Position numbers and translations under genes: made by a program. This document shows positions 9,099 through 17,810 of a stretch of 55,977 nt of DNA, piece by piece; positions within the stretch are counted from its first letter, which is position 1; each line of letters starts with the position of its first letter. The DNA is from a virus: the IMG/VR virus record IMGVR_UViG_3300009180_000048, positions 1 through 55,977 of that record, one strand, 5' to 3'. Under the pieces are notes generated by a model. That model was not told where the DNA came from, searched no databases, and worked only from the letters and a program-made list of their open reading frames with translations.

Positions 9099-9635
9099 AT
9101 GGCCAGAGGAAGGATAGAGGACTACTTACAGTCGAACGGATTTATGCTAATTGACATTAGCCCTAATCTGAACCCACCATTTTTTGTATTCAACCCATTC
9201 ATGGGGTTTAAGTCAGCGAGTTCAATCAATTTCTCTCTGGAGACAGAGACATATAAGCCTTTGAATAGTGGGAATACGGTACACTACGTAAAGAGCACAA
9301 CGGTAGAGGCTATCACCTTAGAGCGTGGAGCAAAGTTTACGGATACAGATTTTTACCGTTGGTGTGAAAGGGCGTCTAACGGAATAGATCAGACCAGACG
9401 TAATTTAATGATCGTACAGTTTATGGGAATGGGACATATAAACGAGAGCCCTGTATTACCTGGGCCATTTTCGCAGATAGTTAGGGTTCCGGGGAGAACA
9501 TGGATATTATGGGAGTGTATACCTACTGGGTATAATTCAGGGGATTTAGACGCTACATCATCGGATATAACGATGATGAGTTTAACGCTACAGCCTTCGG
9601 CAATTACAGAAGTTGCGTTAGGTGCGATAGTATAG
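9099..9635 (+). CDS. second tail tube-like protein (paralog)
   Basis: 178 aa. It matches the first tube protein in layout: a SINFSLETETYKPLNSG segment, a VEAITLERGAKFTDTDFYRW segment like the VSLQRGVTKTDTKFFDWM of the neighbour, and a GDLDATSSDITMMSLTLQP C-terminal signature. It is therefore a diverged gp19-family paralog. Possible roles are a tube-tip or tube-terminating ring, or an alternating tube subunit. Start ATG overlaps no gene and has a GAGGTTG ribosome site. Confidence 0.8.
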   Translation: MARGRIEDYLQSNGFMLIDISPNLNPPFFVFNPFMGFKSASSINFSLETETYKPLNSGNTVHYVKSTTVEAITLERGAKFTDTDFYRWCERASNGIDQTRRNLMIVQFMGMGHINESPVLPGPFSQIVRVPGRTWILWECIPTGYNSGDLDATSSDITMMSLTLQPSAITEVALGAIV

Positions 9636-9709
9636 GAAATCGATTACCAGAGCAATTTGCACCTAAACACATTATTTGATATCTCTATAGACAATAGAGA
9701 GGTATTTAA

Positions 9710-10375
9710 ATGCGTTCACTAACCGAATGTTCTTGTTCTTGTCAAGATGAAGATGAAGAGGATATGCTTCCTGAGGAAGAAACAGACGAAGAGGAGCTTG
9801 ACGATGAGGAGCTTGAGCTTGAATCTGTAAATACATGGAATGCAGGTAGGGTACATGAGGCTTCTGCTGAAGAGAAACCCAGGGGCAAGCTTGTGCCTAT
9901 GACACAGATCAAGGTAGCAGGAAACCAAACGATTAACGACGTTATCAGTCTTTCTATTGTTGGGATAGACGACGTTATTAAGCAGATAACGAGTACAGAG
10001 TACAGTGATCCACGGGCTGAAGACGCAATTTCTACTATCTCCATCAAATTTATGGAGTTTAGAAAGGAGATTATGAAGCTTCGGAAACAGATGAGCGAAT
10101 CTGTTATTGACTCTGAAGAGATAGAGATTGTAGAGGCAGCAAAGACGGGTAAGGAAGTAGATCCTAAGCTTCTTTCAACGTATATTAGTGGAGAAGTGAG
10201 AGTTGTAAATGGTGCTCTTGAGGTAACGGGTTCCGACAAAGCAGAAGTTAGAGCAATGATTTCTGCTGGGATCAGTAAAATGAGTAAAGCAAACCCAGGA
10301 GTTGGAACAGGCTTTGCATGGAGACACCTGCCAGGGCCAGATAGCTACAAGGTGATATTGTCTATCCCTGACTAA
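9710..10375 (+). CDS. acidic N-terminal protein, probable tail assembly factor
   Basis: 221 aa. Residues 7-40 are nearly all Asp/Glu after a CSCSC cluster (residues 8-12), a disordered acidic arm typical of scaffolding or chaperone proteins. A mixed alpha/beta body follows, with a helix around FMEFRKEIMKLRKQMSES. It lies between the tube genes and the gp26-like assembly gene, upstream of the tape measure, which fits tail assembly. Codon use is slightly different from its neighbours. No firm homology recognised. Confidence 0.7.
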   Translation: MRSLTECSCSCQDEDEEDMLPEEETDEEELDDEELELESVNTWNAGRVHEASAEEKPRGKLVPMTQIKVAGNQTINDVISLSIVGIDDVIKQITSTEYSDPRAEDAISTISIKFMEFRKEIMKLRKQMSESVIDSEEIEIVEAAKTGKEVDPKLLSTYISGEVRVVNGALEVTGSDKAEVRAMISAGISKMSKANPGVGTGFAWRHLPGPDSYKVILSIPD

Positions 10376-10406
10376 TAGATCCCGACCGAGACTACTCTTC
10401 TATGAG

Positions 10407-10432
10407 GGACGGAAATCGATTTCCGTCCTTTT
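10407..10432 (+). terminator. terminator built on the AATCGATT palindrome
   Basis: A perfect 22-bp palindrome GGACGGAAATCGATTTCCGTCC (written in two halves: 10407-10417 and 10418-10428) followed by TTTT. The window-wide palindrome forms its centre. Confidence 0.75.
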
Positions 10433-10484
10433 ATATTTGCTATAGTTCTTTGTACACGATAGTCTAAGGGAGATAGGAGATAGC

Positions 10485-11312
10485 ATGGGGTTAGCACGTT
10501 CGACGGTTAGGAATTTCACATTGCCTATAGGATACTTACACAACGGGGTAAGATACAGGGAGATAGTGTTATCGGAGATGACAGGAAGCGATGAGGACGT
10601 AATGGCATCGGAGATGAATGACGAAATGAAGTACGCGACGATCATAGCAGCGCGTTGCAAGGGATTTATTGGGGAGGGAGCGCCAACAGCGATTAACGTA
10701 TCGCAGGCAATGACATTACCCATCCCAGACAGAAACTACATTATGATCTGTTTACGTGTATTGACAGCGGGGGAGATGTATCACATTAAGGTAAAATGTC
10801 CTAAATGCGAGCACCAATTCAAGGTACATCAGGATTTGACGAAGCTTGAGGTATTTCCTTTAACGGATAAACCGATGACCTTTGAGCTTAGGACGGGTAG
10901 AAAGGCAACGGCTAAGATTCCGACATCATACGACGTACAATGGATTACGGGCTTTATGAAAAAGCTTGGGATTAAGGCTAACCCATCGGTGCTAACGGTT
11001 ATGTTTATAGAATCGATAGATGTAGAGCATCCCGGCCCTACAAATACCACTAATCCAGAGGATATTCTGCTTGTACATGAGCCGATATCACACGATTTGA
11101 AGGATGCTAAGAAGGTATATTCGTTTATGCAATCGCTTGTTATGACAGAGCGGGACGAGATACGTGATTATGTGAAATCGCTTGGTGGTGATTACGATAA
11201 GACGCTTATTATTACATGTATTACACACCCTGATTATTCTGGTGAGGGATGTGGCTATGAGTTTACGGAGCAATTGTCGGTAGACGCAAGTTTTTTTTAT
11301 CAGAGGGAATAG
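10485..11312 (+). CDS. T4 gp26-like baseplate hub assembly / tail assembly chaperone
   Basis: 275 aa. N-terminal NFTLPIGYLHNGVRYREIVL plus an EMTGSDEDVMAS segment match the start of the T4-type baseplate assembly family. A zinc-type KCPKCEHQF pair (residues about 105) and a second CITHPDYSGEGCGYEF (residues about 249-264) give four cysteines for metal. The gene ends at a T8 run (11291-11298), where a -1 shift enters the overlapping frame. It lies directly upstream of the tape measure, where frameshifted chaperones occur. Confidence 0.65.
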   Translation: MGLARSTVRNFTLPIGYLHNGVRYREIVLSEMTGSDEDVMASEMNDEMKYATIIAARCKGFIGEGAPTAINVSQAMTLPIPDRNYIMICLRVLTAGEMYHIKVKCPKCEHQFKVHQDLTKLEVFPLTDKPMTFELRTGRKATAKIPTSYDVQWITGFMKKLGIKANPSVLTVMFIESIDVEHPGPTNTTNPEDILLVHEPISHDLKDAKKVYSFMQSLVMTERDEIRDYVKSLGGDYDKTLIITCITHPDYSGEGCGYEFTEQLSVDASFFYQRE

Positions 11313-11461
11313 GGTCGCTTGAGATTTTAGAGCACCACGAGACGGAGTTTATGTGGGCGCTACAAGTACCGCCACAGGTTATACGAGATATGCCTATTAG
11401 CCGCCGCAATAGACTATTCAAGGCGATGGACATGAAGAACCGTGGCCAGAAGTCATTCTGA
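11297..11461 (+). CDS. -1 frameshift extension (or overlapping short gene) before tape measure
   Basis: The -1 frame is open from the T8 run to TGA 11459-11461, adding 54 residues: an acidic start, then FMWALQVPPQVIRDMPISRR. The short 'MPI-x-RR' type tail is common in small proteins made just upstream of tape measures by frameshift. Slippery T8 at 11291-11298 sits 12 nt before the 0-frame stop. Independent start at ATG 11351 with ACGGAG upstream is the alternative. Confidence 0.55.
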   Translation, partial: LSEGIGSLEILEHHETEFMWALQVPPQVIRDMPISRRNRLFKAMDMKNRGQKSF

Positions 11462-11489
11462 TTAATTCCATCTAAAGCCTTCACCAATC

Positions 11490-11531
11490 AAGCCTTAGGA
11501 AATCGATTTCCTAAGGCTTTTCTGTTTTTTG
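11490..11531 (+). terminator. terminator built on the AATCGATT palindrome
   Basis: Perfect 30-bp palindrome from 11490 to 11519 (arms AAGCCTTAGGAAATC and GATTTCCTAAGGCTT) followed by T-rich sequence. It separates the assembly genes from the tape measure. Confidence 0.8.
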
Positions 11532-11563
11532 AAGGAAGCAGATAAAGGAGATACAGGGTTCAG

Positions 11564-14500
11564 ATGGATATAGGCGCATCATACATTTTTAATGCGATAA
11601 CGCGCCCTTTTGTAAAAGGGATGGACGCAGCGCGTAAAGCCCTTGGAGGTTTTACTAAATCTAACGATACAGCGGGTGATGCAGCCAGAGCGGCGGCAAA
11701 GAAGCTTGAAGAAGAGAAGAAAGCATTAGACAATGAGAAGATAGACAAGGCCAGAGGTAGATTAGATTCGTTGAAGACAACGCTTATGGGATTGAACCTT
11801 GTTAGTTTATCGGACATAGAGGGAAGGGTATCGGGATTTGTAAATTCGCTTGGTAATTCAGGGGGAAGCGGGTTTACGAGTGGTTTAGCCCGCATGGGAA
11901 TGGATTTTGACAAAAGCTTTGCGGGTATGGCGGCTAAAGCGGGGATATATGGTAAGGCACTAAGGTCAGAAGAGAAGAAGATATTTAGTGCTGCTTATGG
12001 TCTTAATGCAGATGCGAATTCTTTAGGTGAGAATTATTTAGGCTTGAAGAAAGCCGGGGTAGCGATAGACGATTTGGGATTGAGTTTACAAGACTTGGTA
12101 AGAGTAACGGAGGTAACGGGGCTTAGTGGAGAGCAGTTAGGGGCGATATTTACAGATTTGACCAGGGGCTATGGGTTTACGACGGAGAGTGCGCGTAAAT
12201 TTATGGATACGTTTACGCAGCAGGTAACGGCTCTTGGAATGGGAGCAGAAGCTTTTGGGAGCATAGACGATATCTTTAAGAACATGGATGAGAAGTTTGT
12301 ATTGACACTTAAATCGGAGGGGCCTGCTGAAGCAGAGAAGGCGTTAAGCTCTATTACACGATTAGCGAAGGGAATGACGGATGCGTTAGGGGGAACGTTA
12401 CAGGATAACATAACGGGCGCAACGCAATTGTTTTCTAAGTTGCAGGATGAGGCAAACGTACTCCCTACGATGATGGCGGGTATGGACGCATCCTTTGGTG
12501 AATTAGCAACACAATTAGGGGTTACATTACCGGGTGGCTTTAACGAGGCAATGGCAGCGATTAAAGCGGGTTCCGAAGATCCGTTAGAGTTTGCGAAGAA
12601 CATAGCCAAGATGGGCGCAGAGATAAAGGCGGTAGGTGGTCCTCAGGCATCGCAGCTTATGTTAAGTATGAGTAAGACGCTTACAGACGAGTTAGGACCG
12701 AGCTTTGCATATTTATTCCAGTCGGGAATGAAAGGTGCAGATGCGCTTGCGGCAGTCCAGAAGCCCATTGAAGGTGGTATCAAGAGCTTAAAGGAGCTTG
12801 GGAAAGAGGGGTATAGAACGGGTCTATCGACAGACGATAGCTTACAGAGGATTAAGGATGGTTTTGAGGCAACATGGAAGGGGATAGCATCGACTACCAG
12901 GGATGGGCAGACAAAACAAACAAATGATGCAAACCTATGGGTAAAGACACAGAGAGAGAGCTATAGTGAGCTTGGAAAGTCGCTTAAACAGGCAGCATCG
13001 GGTAAAGGTGTGCCTATACTAACAGAACAGATGAAGAACCTTGGCATATCCAGTGAAAATATAGAGGTAGCTAATGGTTATTTAGGTAAGTTTACGCATT
13101 CACTTTCGCTTTACCAGGCTGGTGGATTATCTGCTGCATTTCAGCCATTTGTAGGGGAGAAGGGGGTATTTGGTAAGATAGCGAAGTTTGCAACGGAATC
13201 GACACCGATGTTATCGTTTTTAGACAGTTTTGGACTGAGCTTAGACGATATTATTGCGCCTATTACTGGGATAACGGGGGGTATAACGGCGCTTATATTT
13301 GCTGTGCCATCGGTCATAGAGGTATTTTCGCAGTTGGAGGCAGCTTTTACATTTTTTGAGCCTGCAATGCTTGCCTTAGAGGCATTTGGAGGTTCATTTA
13401 TAACATTATTAGGCGGTCCAGAGATAGCGATAGCGATAGGTGCATTGGGTGCGATTGCTGTAGCGTTAGGAGGGATAGCGATAGCATCAGGTCTTTCAGA
13501 CAAGGCATTAGCGGGTGATTTTGGGCCTACCATTCAGGGCATTGCAGAGAAGGCACAGGGTTTTGCCATGGAGGCAGCCGCTGCGATAACAACTGGATTA
13601 TTTGATTTTAAGGACTGGGCAAAAGCATTTAATGCCGATGAGATAACGAAATCGATTACCGACACGCTCAATGGAGCATTAGACGGGGTAGAGAAATGGT
13701 TGAACACGCCCACCAATTCGCTATTTTTAGATTGGATTACAAGAATAGTAATTCCTGCCCTATACGATATAGGGACTATATTAGTTCCAAAGCTATACGA
13801 TATCTTAGGGAATCTGCCAATTGGGGATATCTTTCAGCGGGTTGGTTCCCTCTTAGGGAAGGGATTTAATATGGCGTTAGACACGATTATAGAATTTGGT
13901 ATTAATACGTTATCTAATCCAGGGTTTTGGAGTGGCATATTCTCATTCTTACTATGGGGTCTTACAACGGCCTTTAAGAACATGGCTAAGGGTATGATAA
14001 TGCCCTTACAGTTTTTGTTTGGATTTTTATCGGAGACGATACCAGCCACTGCTGGTAGGTTTTTGGACGGGCTATCATGGGTTTTTGAGCAAATAAAGCC
14101 GATGTTGGTTTCATACTTTGAGCAAATAAAGCCGACGTTGGTTTCATACTTTGAGAACCTTACTATCGGGGATGCGCTTAAGACATTTTTTAATTGGTCC
14201 CCAATGGGAATGGTCTACAATCTTCTTAAATCGATTACCGACTATATTGGAGCGTACTTATCCTCTCCAGAGAATCTAATGAAGGTAGCAGAAGCCTTTA
14301 ACTTTTTGTTTAGCGGGATCTCATTAGAGGACATAGGAACCGTTCTTAACGGGGTACTTACATTCTTTAGTGGTATATTTTCGAGTGATGGAAAGCTTAG
14401 CGAGAAGTTTAACGAATTCCGCGCCTGGGCTGCTGAAGCGTTTAGCTCTTTGTTCAGCGGGATCTCATTAGAGGACATAGGAACTGTCCTTAACGGGGTG

Positions 14501-15262
14501 CTTACGTTCTTTAGTAGTATATTTTCGAGTGACGGAAAGCTTGGCGAGAAGTTTAACGAATTCCGCGAAATGGTAGCAGAAGCCTTTAACTACGTCAAGG
14601 AGACATTTATCAGTTCTGTTGCTTCATCTATTCCATTGTTTGGAACACTCTTTACCTTCCTTAAGGTAGGCTTTAATTTATTAGGCACGAATGCCAGTGA
14701 AGTATTTATGAAGGTCAAGACGAGCATTCTTACTGCTTTTATGGAGGTAATGAATTATCTTGACAATACGTTTACATGGTTAGAGGAGACATTTACGTGG
14801 ATAGGTGCTACGATCTTAGGTGTGCTTGTGGGCGTTAGTTTAGCGGTAATGAATAATATGACGGCGCTGAGTACGACGATTCACAGCGTATTTGACGAGA
14901 TTATATTATTCTTTTTGAACGCCTGGGATAAGGTAAGCCTCGCATTCAAGGATAGCGGGGTATTGGGAGCGGTTAAGGCGATAGGAGAGGCAATAGGCAT
15001 AGGGGATAAGGAAGCCCCCACCTTGGCTACACCAGAGCAAGTAATTGAGGCAAAGAAGACGGAAGCACTAACAGAGGTACAGTTATTAGCGAAGGGTGAC
15101 GCACGTTCTATCATACAGGTGCTCTTGAACGAGGGGAGAAGGAATAGGGAGGCATTAGGGGAGATAAGAGACAAGATACAGGTGATTCCATCACCAATGA
15201 CGAGACCTGGCTCCCCGAAACCTACTGGTGACGGTACATCTGGTACATTGGGCAATAGGTAA
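11564..15262 (+). CDS. tape measure protein
   Basis: 1232 aa, the longest gene in the window and placed just after the tail assembly chaperone. The N-terminal 250 residues are helical coiled coil (lysine/glutamate heptads near residues 45-70). The middle is hydrophobic and Gly/Ala rich (residues about 560-650) with several membrane-like helices. A 48-residue tandem duplication (around nt 14285-14590, period 144 bp) and an 11-residue duplication (14087-14152, period 33 bp) lie in the C-terminal third. It would set tail length and be ejected at infection. Palindrome copies at 13650 and 14229 encode KSITD in both places. Confidence 0.93.
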   Translation: MDIGASYIFNAITRPFVKGMDAARKALGGFTKSNDTAGDAARAAAKKLEEEKKALDNEKIDKARGRLDSLKTTLMGLNLVSLSDIEGRVSGFVNSLGNSGGSGFTSGLARMGMDFDKSFAGMAAKAGIYGKALRSEEKKIFSAAYGLNADANSLGENYLGLKKAGVAIDDLGLSLQDLVRVTEVTGLSGEQLGAIFTDLTRGYGFTTESARKFMDTFTQQVTALGMGAEAFGSIDDIFKNMDEKFVLTLKSEGPAEAEKALSSITRLAKGMTDALGGTLQDNITGATQLFSKLQDEANVLPTMMAGMDASFGELATQLGVTLPGGFNEAMAAIKAGSEDPLEFAKNIAKMGAEIKAVGGPQASQLMLSMSKTLTDELGPSFAYLFQSGMKGADALAAVQKPIEGGIKSLKELGKEGYRTGLSTDDSLQRIKDGFEATWKGIASTTRDGQTKQTNDANLWVKTQRESYSELGKSLKQAASGKGVPILTEQMKNLGISSENIEVANGYLGKFTHSLSLYQAGGLSAAFQPFVGEKGVFGKIAKFATESTPMLSFLDSFGLSLDDIIAPITGITGGITALIFAVPSVIEVFSQLEAAFTFFEPAMLALEAFGGSFITLLGGPEIAIAIGALGAIAVALGGIAIASGLSDKALAGDFGPTIQGIAEKAQGFAMEAAAAITTGLFDFKDWAKAFNADEITKSITDTLNGALDGVEKWLNTPTNSLFLDWITRIVIPALYDIGTILVPKLYDILGNLPIGDIFQRVGSLLGKGFNMALDTIIEFGINTLSNPGFWSGIFSFLLWGLTTAFKNMAKGMIMPLQFLFGFLSETIPATAGRFLDGLSWVFEQIKPMLVSYFEQIKPTLVSYFENLTIGDALKTFFNWSPMGMVYNLLKSITDYIGAYLSSPENLMKVAEAFNFLFSGISLEDIGTVLNGVLTFFSGIFSSDGKLSEKFNEFRAWAAEAFSSLFSGISLEDIGTVLNGVLTFFSSIFSSDGKLGEKFNEFREMVAEAFNYVKETFISSVASSIPLFGTLFTFLKVGFNLLGTNASEVFMKVKTSILTAFMEVMNYLDNTFTWLEETFTWIGATILGVLVGVSLAVMNNMTALSTTIHSVFDEIILFFLNAWDKVSLAFKDSGVLGAVKAIGEAIGIGDKEAPTLATPEQVIEAKKTEALTEVQLLAKGDARSIIQVLLNEGRRNREALGEIRDKIQVIPSPMTRPGSPKPTGDGTSGTLGNR

Positions 15263-15286
15263 ACCTACAATGGGCAATAGGTAAAC
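15247..15286 (+). repeat. direct repeat at tape measure stop
   Basis: An 18-bp unit, A(T/A)TGGGCAATAGGTAAAC, occurs at 15247-15264 and 15269-15286. The first copy holds the stop TAA of the tape measure gene. Probably a replication-slippage duplication. Confidence 0.7.
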
Positions 15287-15287
15287 A

Positions 15288-15593
15288 ATGAAAAGCACGG
15301 TAGACAGGAATTCATGGTGTTTCTTTTCGGACATATACGAGAGCAAAGATGGAGGGAGATACCAGACATTATCGGTATTTCCTAAAATATTGTCTCAACC
15401 GGATGACATTCCATATATAACGAGATATGGGGATAGGTGTGAGGCGTTATCGCTTCGGTTTTACGGAGAACAGCGTTTATGGTGGGTTATTTTAGTTGCA
15501 AACAACCTAAACGATCCCCTTGTAGATTTTGTTCCTGGGACAGAATTGATAATTCCATCAGTACGCTACGTAAGAGATAAGATAATTCGGTAA
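15288..15593 (+). CDS. baseplate wedge protein, T4 gp53/LysM-like
   Basis: 101 aa. Contains the LysM-type module of gp53: YGDRCEALSLRFYGEQRLWW, then VANNLNDP and PGTELIIPS. Family members bind at the wedge and join wedge units around the hub. The length equals a single-domain version. It follows the tape measure, the normal position for baseplate genes. Its stop TAA is part of a palindrome copy (core 15592). Confidence 0.85.
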   Translation: MKSTVDRNSWCFFSDIYESKDGGRYQTLSVFPKILSQPDDIPYITRYGDRCEALSLRFYGEQRLWWVILVANNLNDPLVDFVPGTELIIPSVRYVRDKIIR

Positions 15594-15622
15594 TCGATTT
15601 CCATACTCATAAGGAGACATGC

Positions 15623-16198
15623 ATGCACATTACAGCACTTTCTTTAGCTTTTGCTAATGATATTAGAGACAATAAAGAGTTTCATTTTTACATGAAACGG
15701 TTGTTTTCCACTCTTATCGGAAGGGAAAAGGTTTGTAGTTGCCTCACCTTTAAAAACGGCGCAACGTTAGCCTCATTAGCATTTGGGGACAAGATAGATT
15801 TAGAGACAGAGAATTGCATATTCATGCCTGTATCGACGGATAGGGCGATAGGGATATTGTCGCAGCTTTTTGGATGTGAACCAATGAATATCGTAGCGAT
15901 GACAATCCCGCTCATGCTTGCTGACCATGAGGACGCAAAGAATCACAGATTACACATAGGGTTATATGAGGATCCAAGTAACTCTTTCAATGAAGCACTT
16001 TTGCAGATTTACTACTCATATTATTTGGGCCTTAAGAGGCAGAAGCAGGCTGTGGATACATCCACAGAAGATAGCTCCACAGAAGATACCTCTATAGAGA
16101 GCACCAAACCCACAGAAACCCAACTTACAGAATCTAAACCTGCACCATTTGAGAGGATACCTAATTTCGCTAAGCCTATCAATGAGCTATGGGACTGA
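15623..16198 (+). CDS. hypothetical protein with Ser/Thr/Glu linker
   Basis: 191 aa from ATG 15623 with an AAGGAGAC site. The N-terminal 140 residues are globular alpha/beta. Residues about 145-172 are a disordered linker of Thr, Ser and Glu repeats (STEDSSTEDTS), followed by a short conserved-looking tail, FERIPNFAKPINELWD, that may be a docking motif. It lies between two baseplate clusters; a baseplate or hub-assembly role is inference. Confidence 0.7.
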   Translation: MHITALSLAFANDIRDNKEFHFYMKRLFSTLIGREKVCSCLTFKNGATLASLAFGDKIDLETENCIFMPVSTDRAIGILSQLFGCEPMNIVAMTIPLMLADHEDAKNHRLHIGLYEDPSNSFNEALLQIYYSYYLGLKRQKQAVDTSTEDSSTEDTSIESTKPTETQLTESKPAPFERIPNFAKPINELWD

Positions 16199-16207
16199 TG
16201 TGTAGCT

Positions 16208-16269
16208 CTGTAAATAGCTTGTAAAGAGAATAGCCGGTGATAGATAATCCTCCTATCACCGGCTATGTT
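16208..16269 (+). promoter_or_regulatory. bipartite promoter-like element, 38-bp class
   Basis: CTGTAAA at 16208-16214, TTGTAAA at 16219-16225 (11-bp phase), then 38 bp to TATGTT 16264-16269. The spacer is occupied by a 14-bp perfect stem-loop (16230-16266). The gene at 16292 follows. Confidence 0.6.
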
Positions 16270-16275
16270 GTTTTT
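16230..16275 (+). terminator. strong stem-loop with T-rich tail
   Basis: 14-bp perfect stem ATAGCCGGTGATAG / CTATCACCGGCTAT, 9-nt loop, then GTTGTTTTT. It overlaps the TATGTT of the promoter-like element, so it may end the upstream transcript and also control initiation. Confidence 0.7.
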
Positions 16276-16291
16276 CGACAGGGAGACAGTC

Positions 16292-16636
16292 ATGCTGAAT
16301 GAATTATTGAATGATGACGATTTCGATCAAGATCTTTTGGATTCCATACGCAAATTTGAGAGTGCTTATGGAGCGCCCATAGGTACTACCCCATCGGGCT
16401 ATGATGCTCTCAAGAGAGCCATTCCATATCTTTGTGGCTACGCACTTAGTGCGAGTATTGCATTGGATACCGATGTGCGGGTTACATTTGGGGATGGGAA
16501 ATGCTATGTAAGCCCGGATCTGACGGTAGAAATCTCATTTAAGACTGATGTTCACCGGATTTCCTCGCCAGAGGATGTAGGGATTTTGTTTAGGGATTTT
16601 GTTGAGGCATGGCCAAGATTCCAGCCTTATCACTGA
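16292..16636 (+). CDS. hypothetical protein, 114 aa
   Basis: ATG 16292 has AGGGAGAC at 7 nt; the alternative ATG 16265 lies inside the hairpin. The product is acidic at the N-terminus (NELLNDDDFDQDLLDS) and alpha/beta after that. The stop TGA is inside a degenerate palindrome copy (core 16637). It has its own promoter-like element. No family recognised. Confidence 0.65.
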   Translation: MLNELLNDDDFDQDLLDSIRKFESAYGAPIGTTPSGYDALKRAIPYLCGYALSASIALDTDVRVTFGDGKCYVSPDLTVEISFKTDVHRISSPEDVGILFRDFVEAWPRFQPYH

Positions 16637-16672
16637 AATCGATTACATCACCTTAATTGGTTGAGATTGAGC

Positions 16673-16734
16673 TTGTAAACCGTTTGTAAAGCATGATGGA
16701 AATCGATTTCCATCTATCCTCAACAGGGTATGTT
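16673..16734 (+). promoter_or_regulatory. bipartite promoter-like element, 38-bp class
   Basis: TTGTAAA at 16673-16679 and 16684-16690, then 38 bp to TATGTT 16729-16734. A perfect palindrome copy (core 16701) lies in the spacer, as in the element at 8740. The gene at 16758 follows. Confidence 0.6.
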
Positions 16735-16757
16735 TCAAAAATCAAAGAGAGGTTCAA

Positions 16758-17153
16758 ATGGACAATGTTTCTACCGAGCCAGTATGGACCGATGAGCAAT
16801 GGATCGCCTATGCCACTATTGGCAACTCGGTATTCGACGGAGTTGGAGATTCTGGCGCAGCCCGCTATGATCGCTTATTGCGGTTTATTCCACTACTTCT
16901 TGCTTCACGGTTTGAGGCTGGATCAGATGGTTCCAAAATTGACCTTGCATACGTCACCCGTCTCTCATTCCGGCCACGCTTCAGCGTCCATAACGGATAT
17001 GCGCTGATTGAATGGGGAAGTTGGAATCCTTGCATTATCTTTCCAACCTCCCTTAAAGGGGAGCCGGAAAACAAAGAGGAAATTTCAGATCTTGAGAACG
17101 ATGCAGCCCGATTCTGGCTATCGGGACAGATGCTCTGTCCGGGTTGCCGGTAG
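16758..17153 (+). CDS. hypothetical protein, 131 aa
   Basis: Start ATG 16758 follows GAGAGG. Balanced composition, one Trp-rich start (VWTDEQWIAYA) and an LRFIPLLLASRFEAG helix near residues 40-55; C-terminal CPGC pair. A competing frame starting at 16693 overlaps and lacks a ribosome site, so it is taken as a shadow. Own promoter-like element at 16673. Unknown function. Confidence 0.6.
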   Translation: MDNVSTEPVWTDEQWIAYATIGNSVFDGVGDSGAARYDRLLRFIPLLLASRFEAGSDGSKIDLAYVTRLSFRPRFSVHNGYALIEWGSWNPCIIFPTSLKGEPENKEEISDLENDAARFWLSGQMLCPGCR

Positions 17154-17278
17154 CTTATCAAGGGGAGTACCACCAACATTACGAGAGCGCAGAATTAAAA
17201 GAGAAGCTTGCAAGCTCTTGACATCTCTTTAAGGCCGAAGTCCGGCTAACCGGTTAATCTGTAGAAGAGGGAAGGAAG

Positions 17279-17785
17279 ATGAGATCAATTACCCGATTGA
17301 TAGAATCGAAATCATCCTTTGAAATCGATTACCGTAAGAAATCGTATGGAACGCCTATACGGTCTGCCTTCACCATTAGAGCTAAATCTGTACCTCAAAT
17401 TATCTCCTCTGATGAGGACGCCCCAACGGGCTTCATTCAAGAAGTGATTGATGAGGAGGTACGTGATCATAAACGTAGGGTCACTGGTACATTTAAAGTT
17501 CTCTGTAGAGCACCAGAGTTTGTAACGCTTCGATGGGAGATTGGAGCGGTAGACCATGACAATCCACCGATGCCGCCAGCCCTTATACGAGATCCTGACC
17601 TTCCTATTGAGGTAGAGACATATTCAACCCGCATAGATGGAACAGCAACAGGGGTATCTTATGATATGGGCTATACAGCCAGTTTTTTACTTAACCGAGA
17701 AGGCATTACCAGATTCTCGGTTAATGAAGGAAAGACAACGGTAGAGCAGGTATACCGTGTTTCCATATCGCTTACAATAGATTGA
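17279..17785 (+). CDS. hypothetical protein with packaging-type N-terminal tag
   Basis: 168 aa. The N-terminus MRSITRLIES resembles the tag seen on several genes at 41-49 kb and matches the outline of T4 capsid-targeting peptides that are cut after a Glu by the prohead protease. The body is beta-rich with no recognised domain. A good ribosome site, GAGGGAAGG, precedes. A palindrome copy encodes EIDY (core 17323). Packaging into the head is inference. Confidence 0.65.
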   Translation: MRSITRLIESKSSFEIDYRKKSYGTPIRSAFTIRAKSVPQIISSDEDAPTGFIQEVIDEEVRDHKRRVTGTFKVLCRAPEFVTLRWEIGAVDHDNPPMPPALIRDPDLPIEVETYSTRIDGTATGVSYDMGYTASFLLNREGITRFSVNEGKTTVEQVYRVSISLTID

Positions 17786-17810
17786 TAATTTCTTCACTTC
17801 AGAGGTAAAA

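Noticed and set aside
9742-10239. 165-aa minus-strand ORF rich in Ser
   Set aside because: It is the antisense of the acidic gene at 9710; the Ser run only mirrors Asp/Glu codons. No ribosome site.
16693-17232. Overlapping frames at 16693-17007 and 17008-17232
   Set aside because: Alternative frames of the gene at 16758 and its downstream gap; starts lie in promoter-like DNA or lack ribosome sites.
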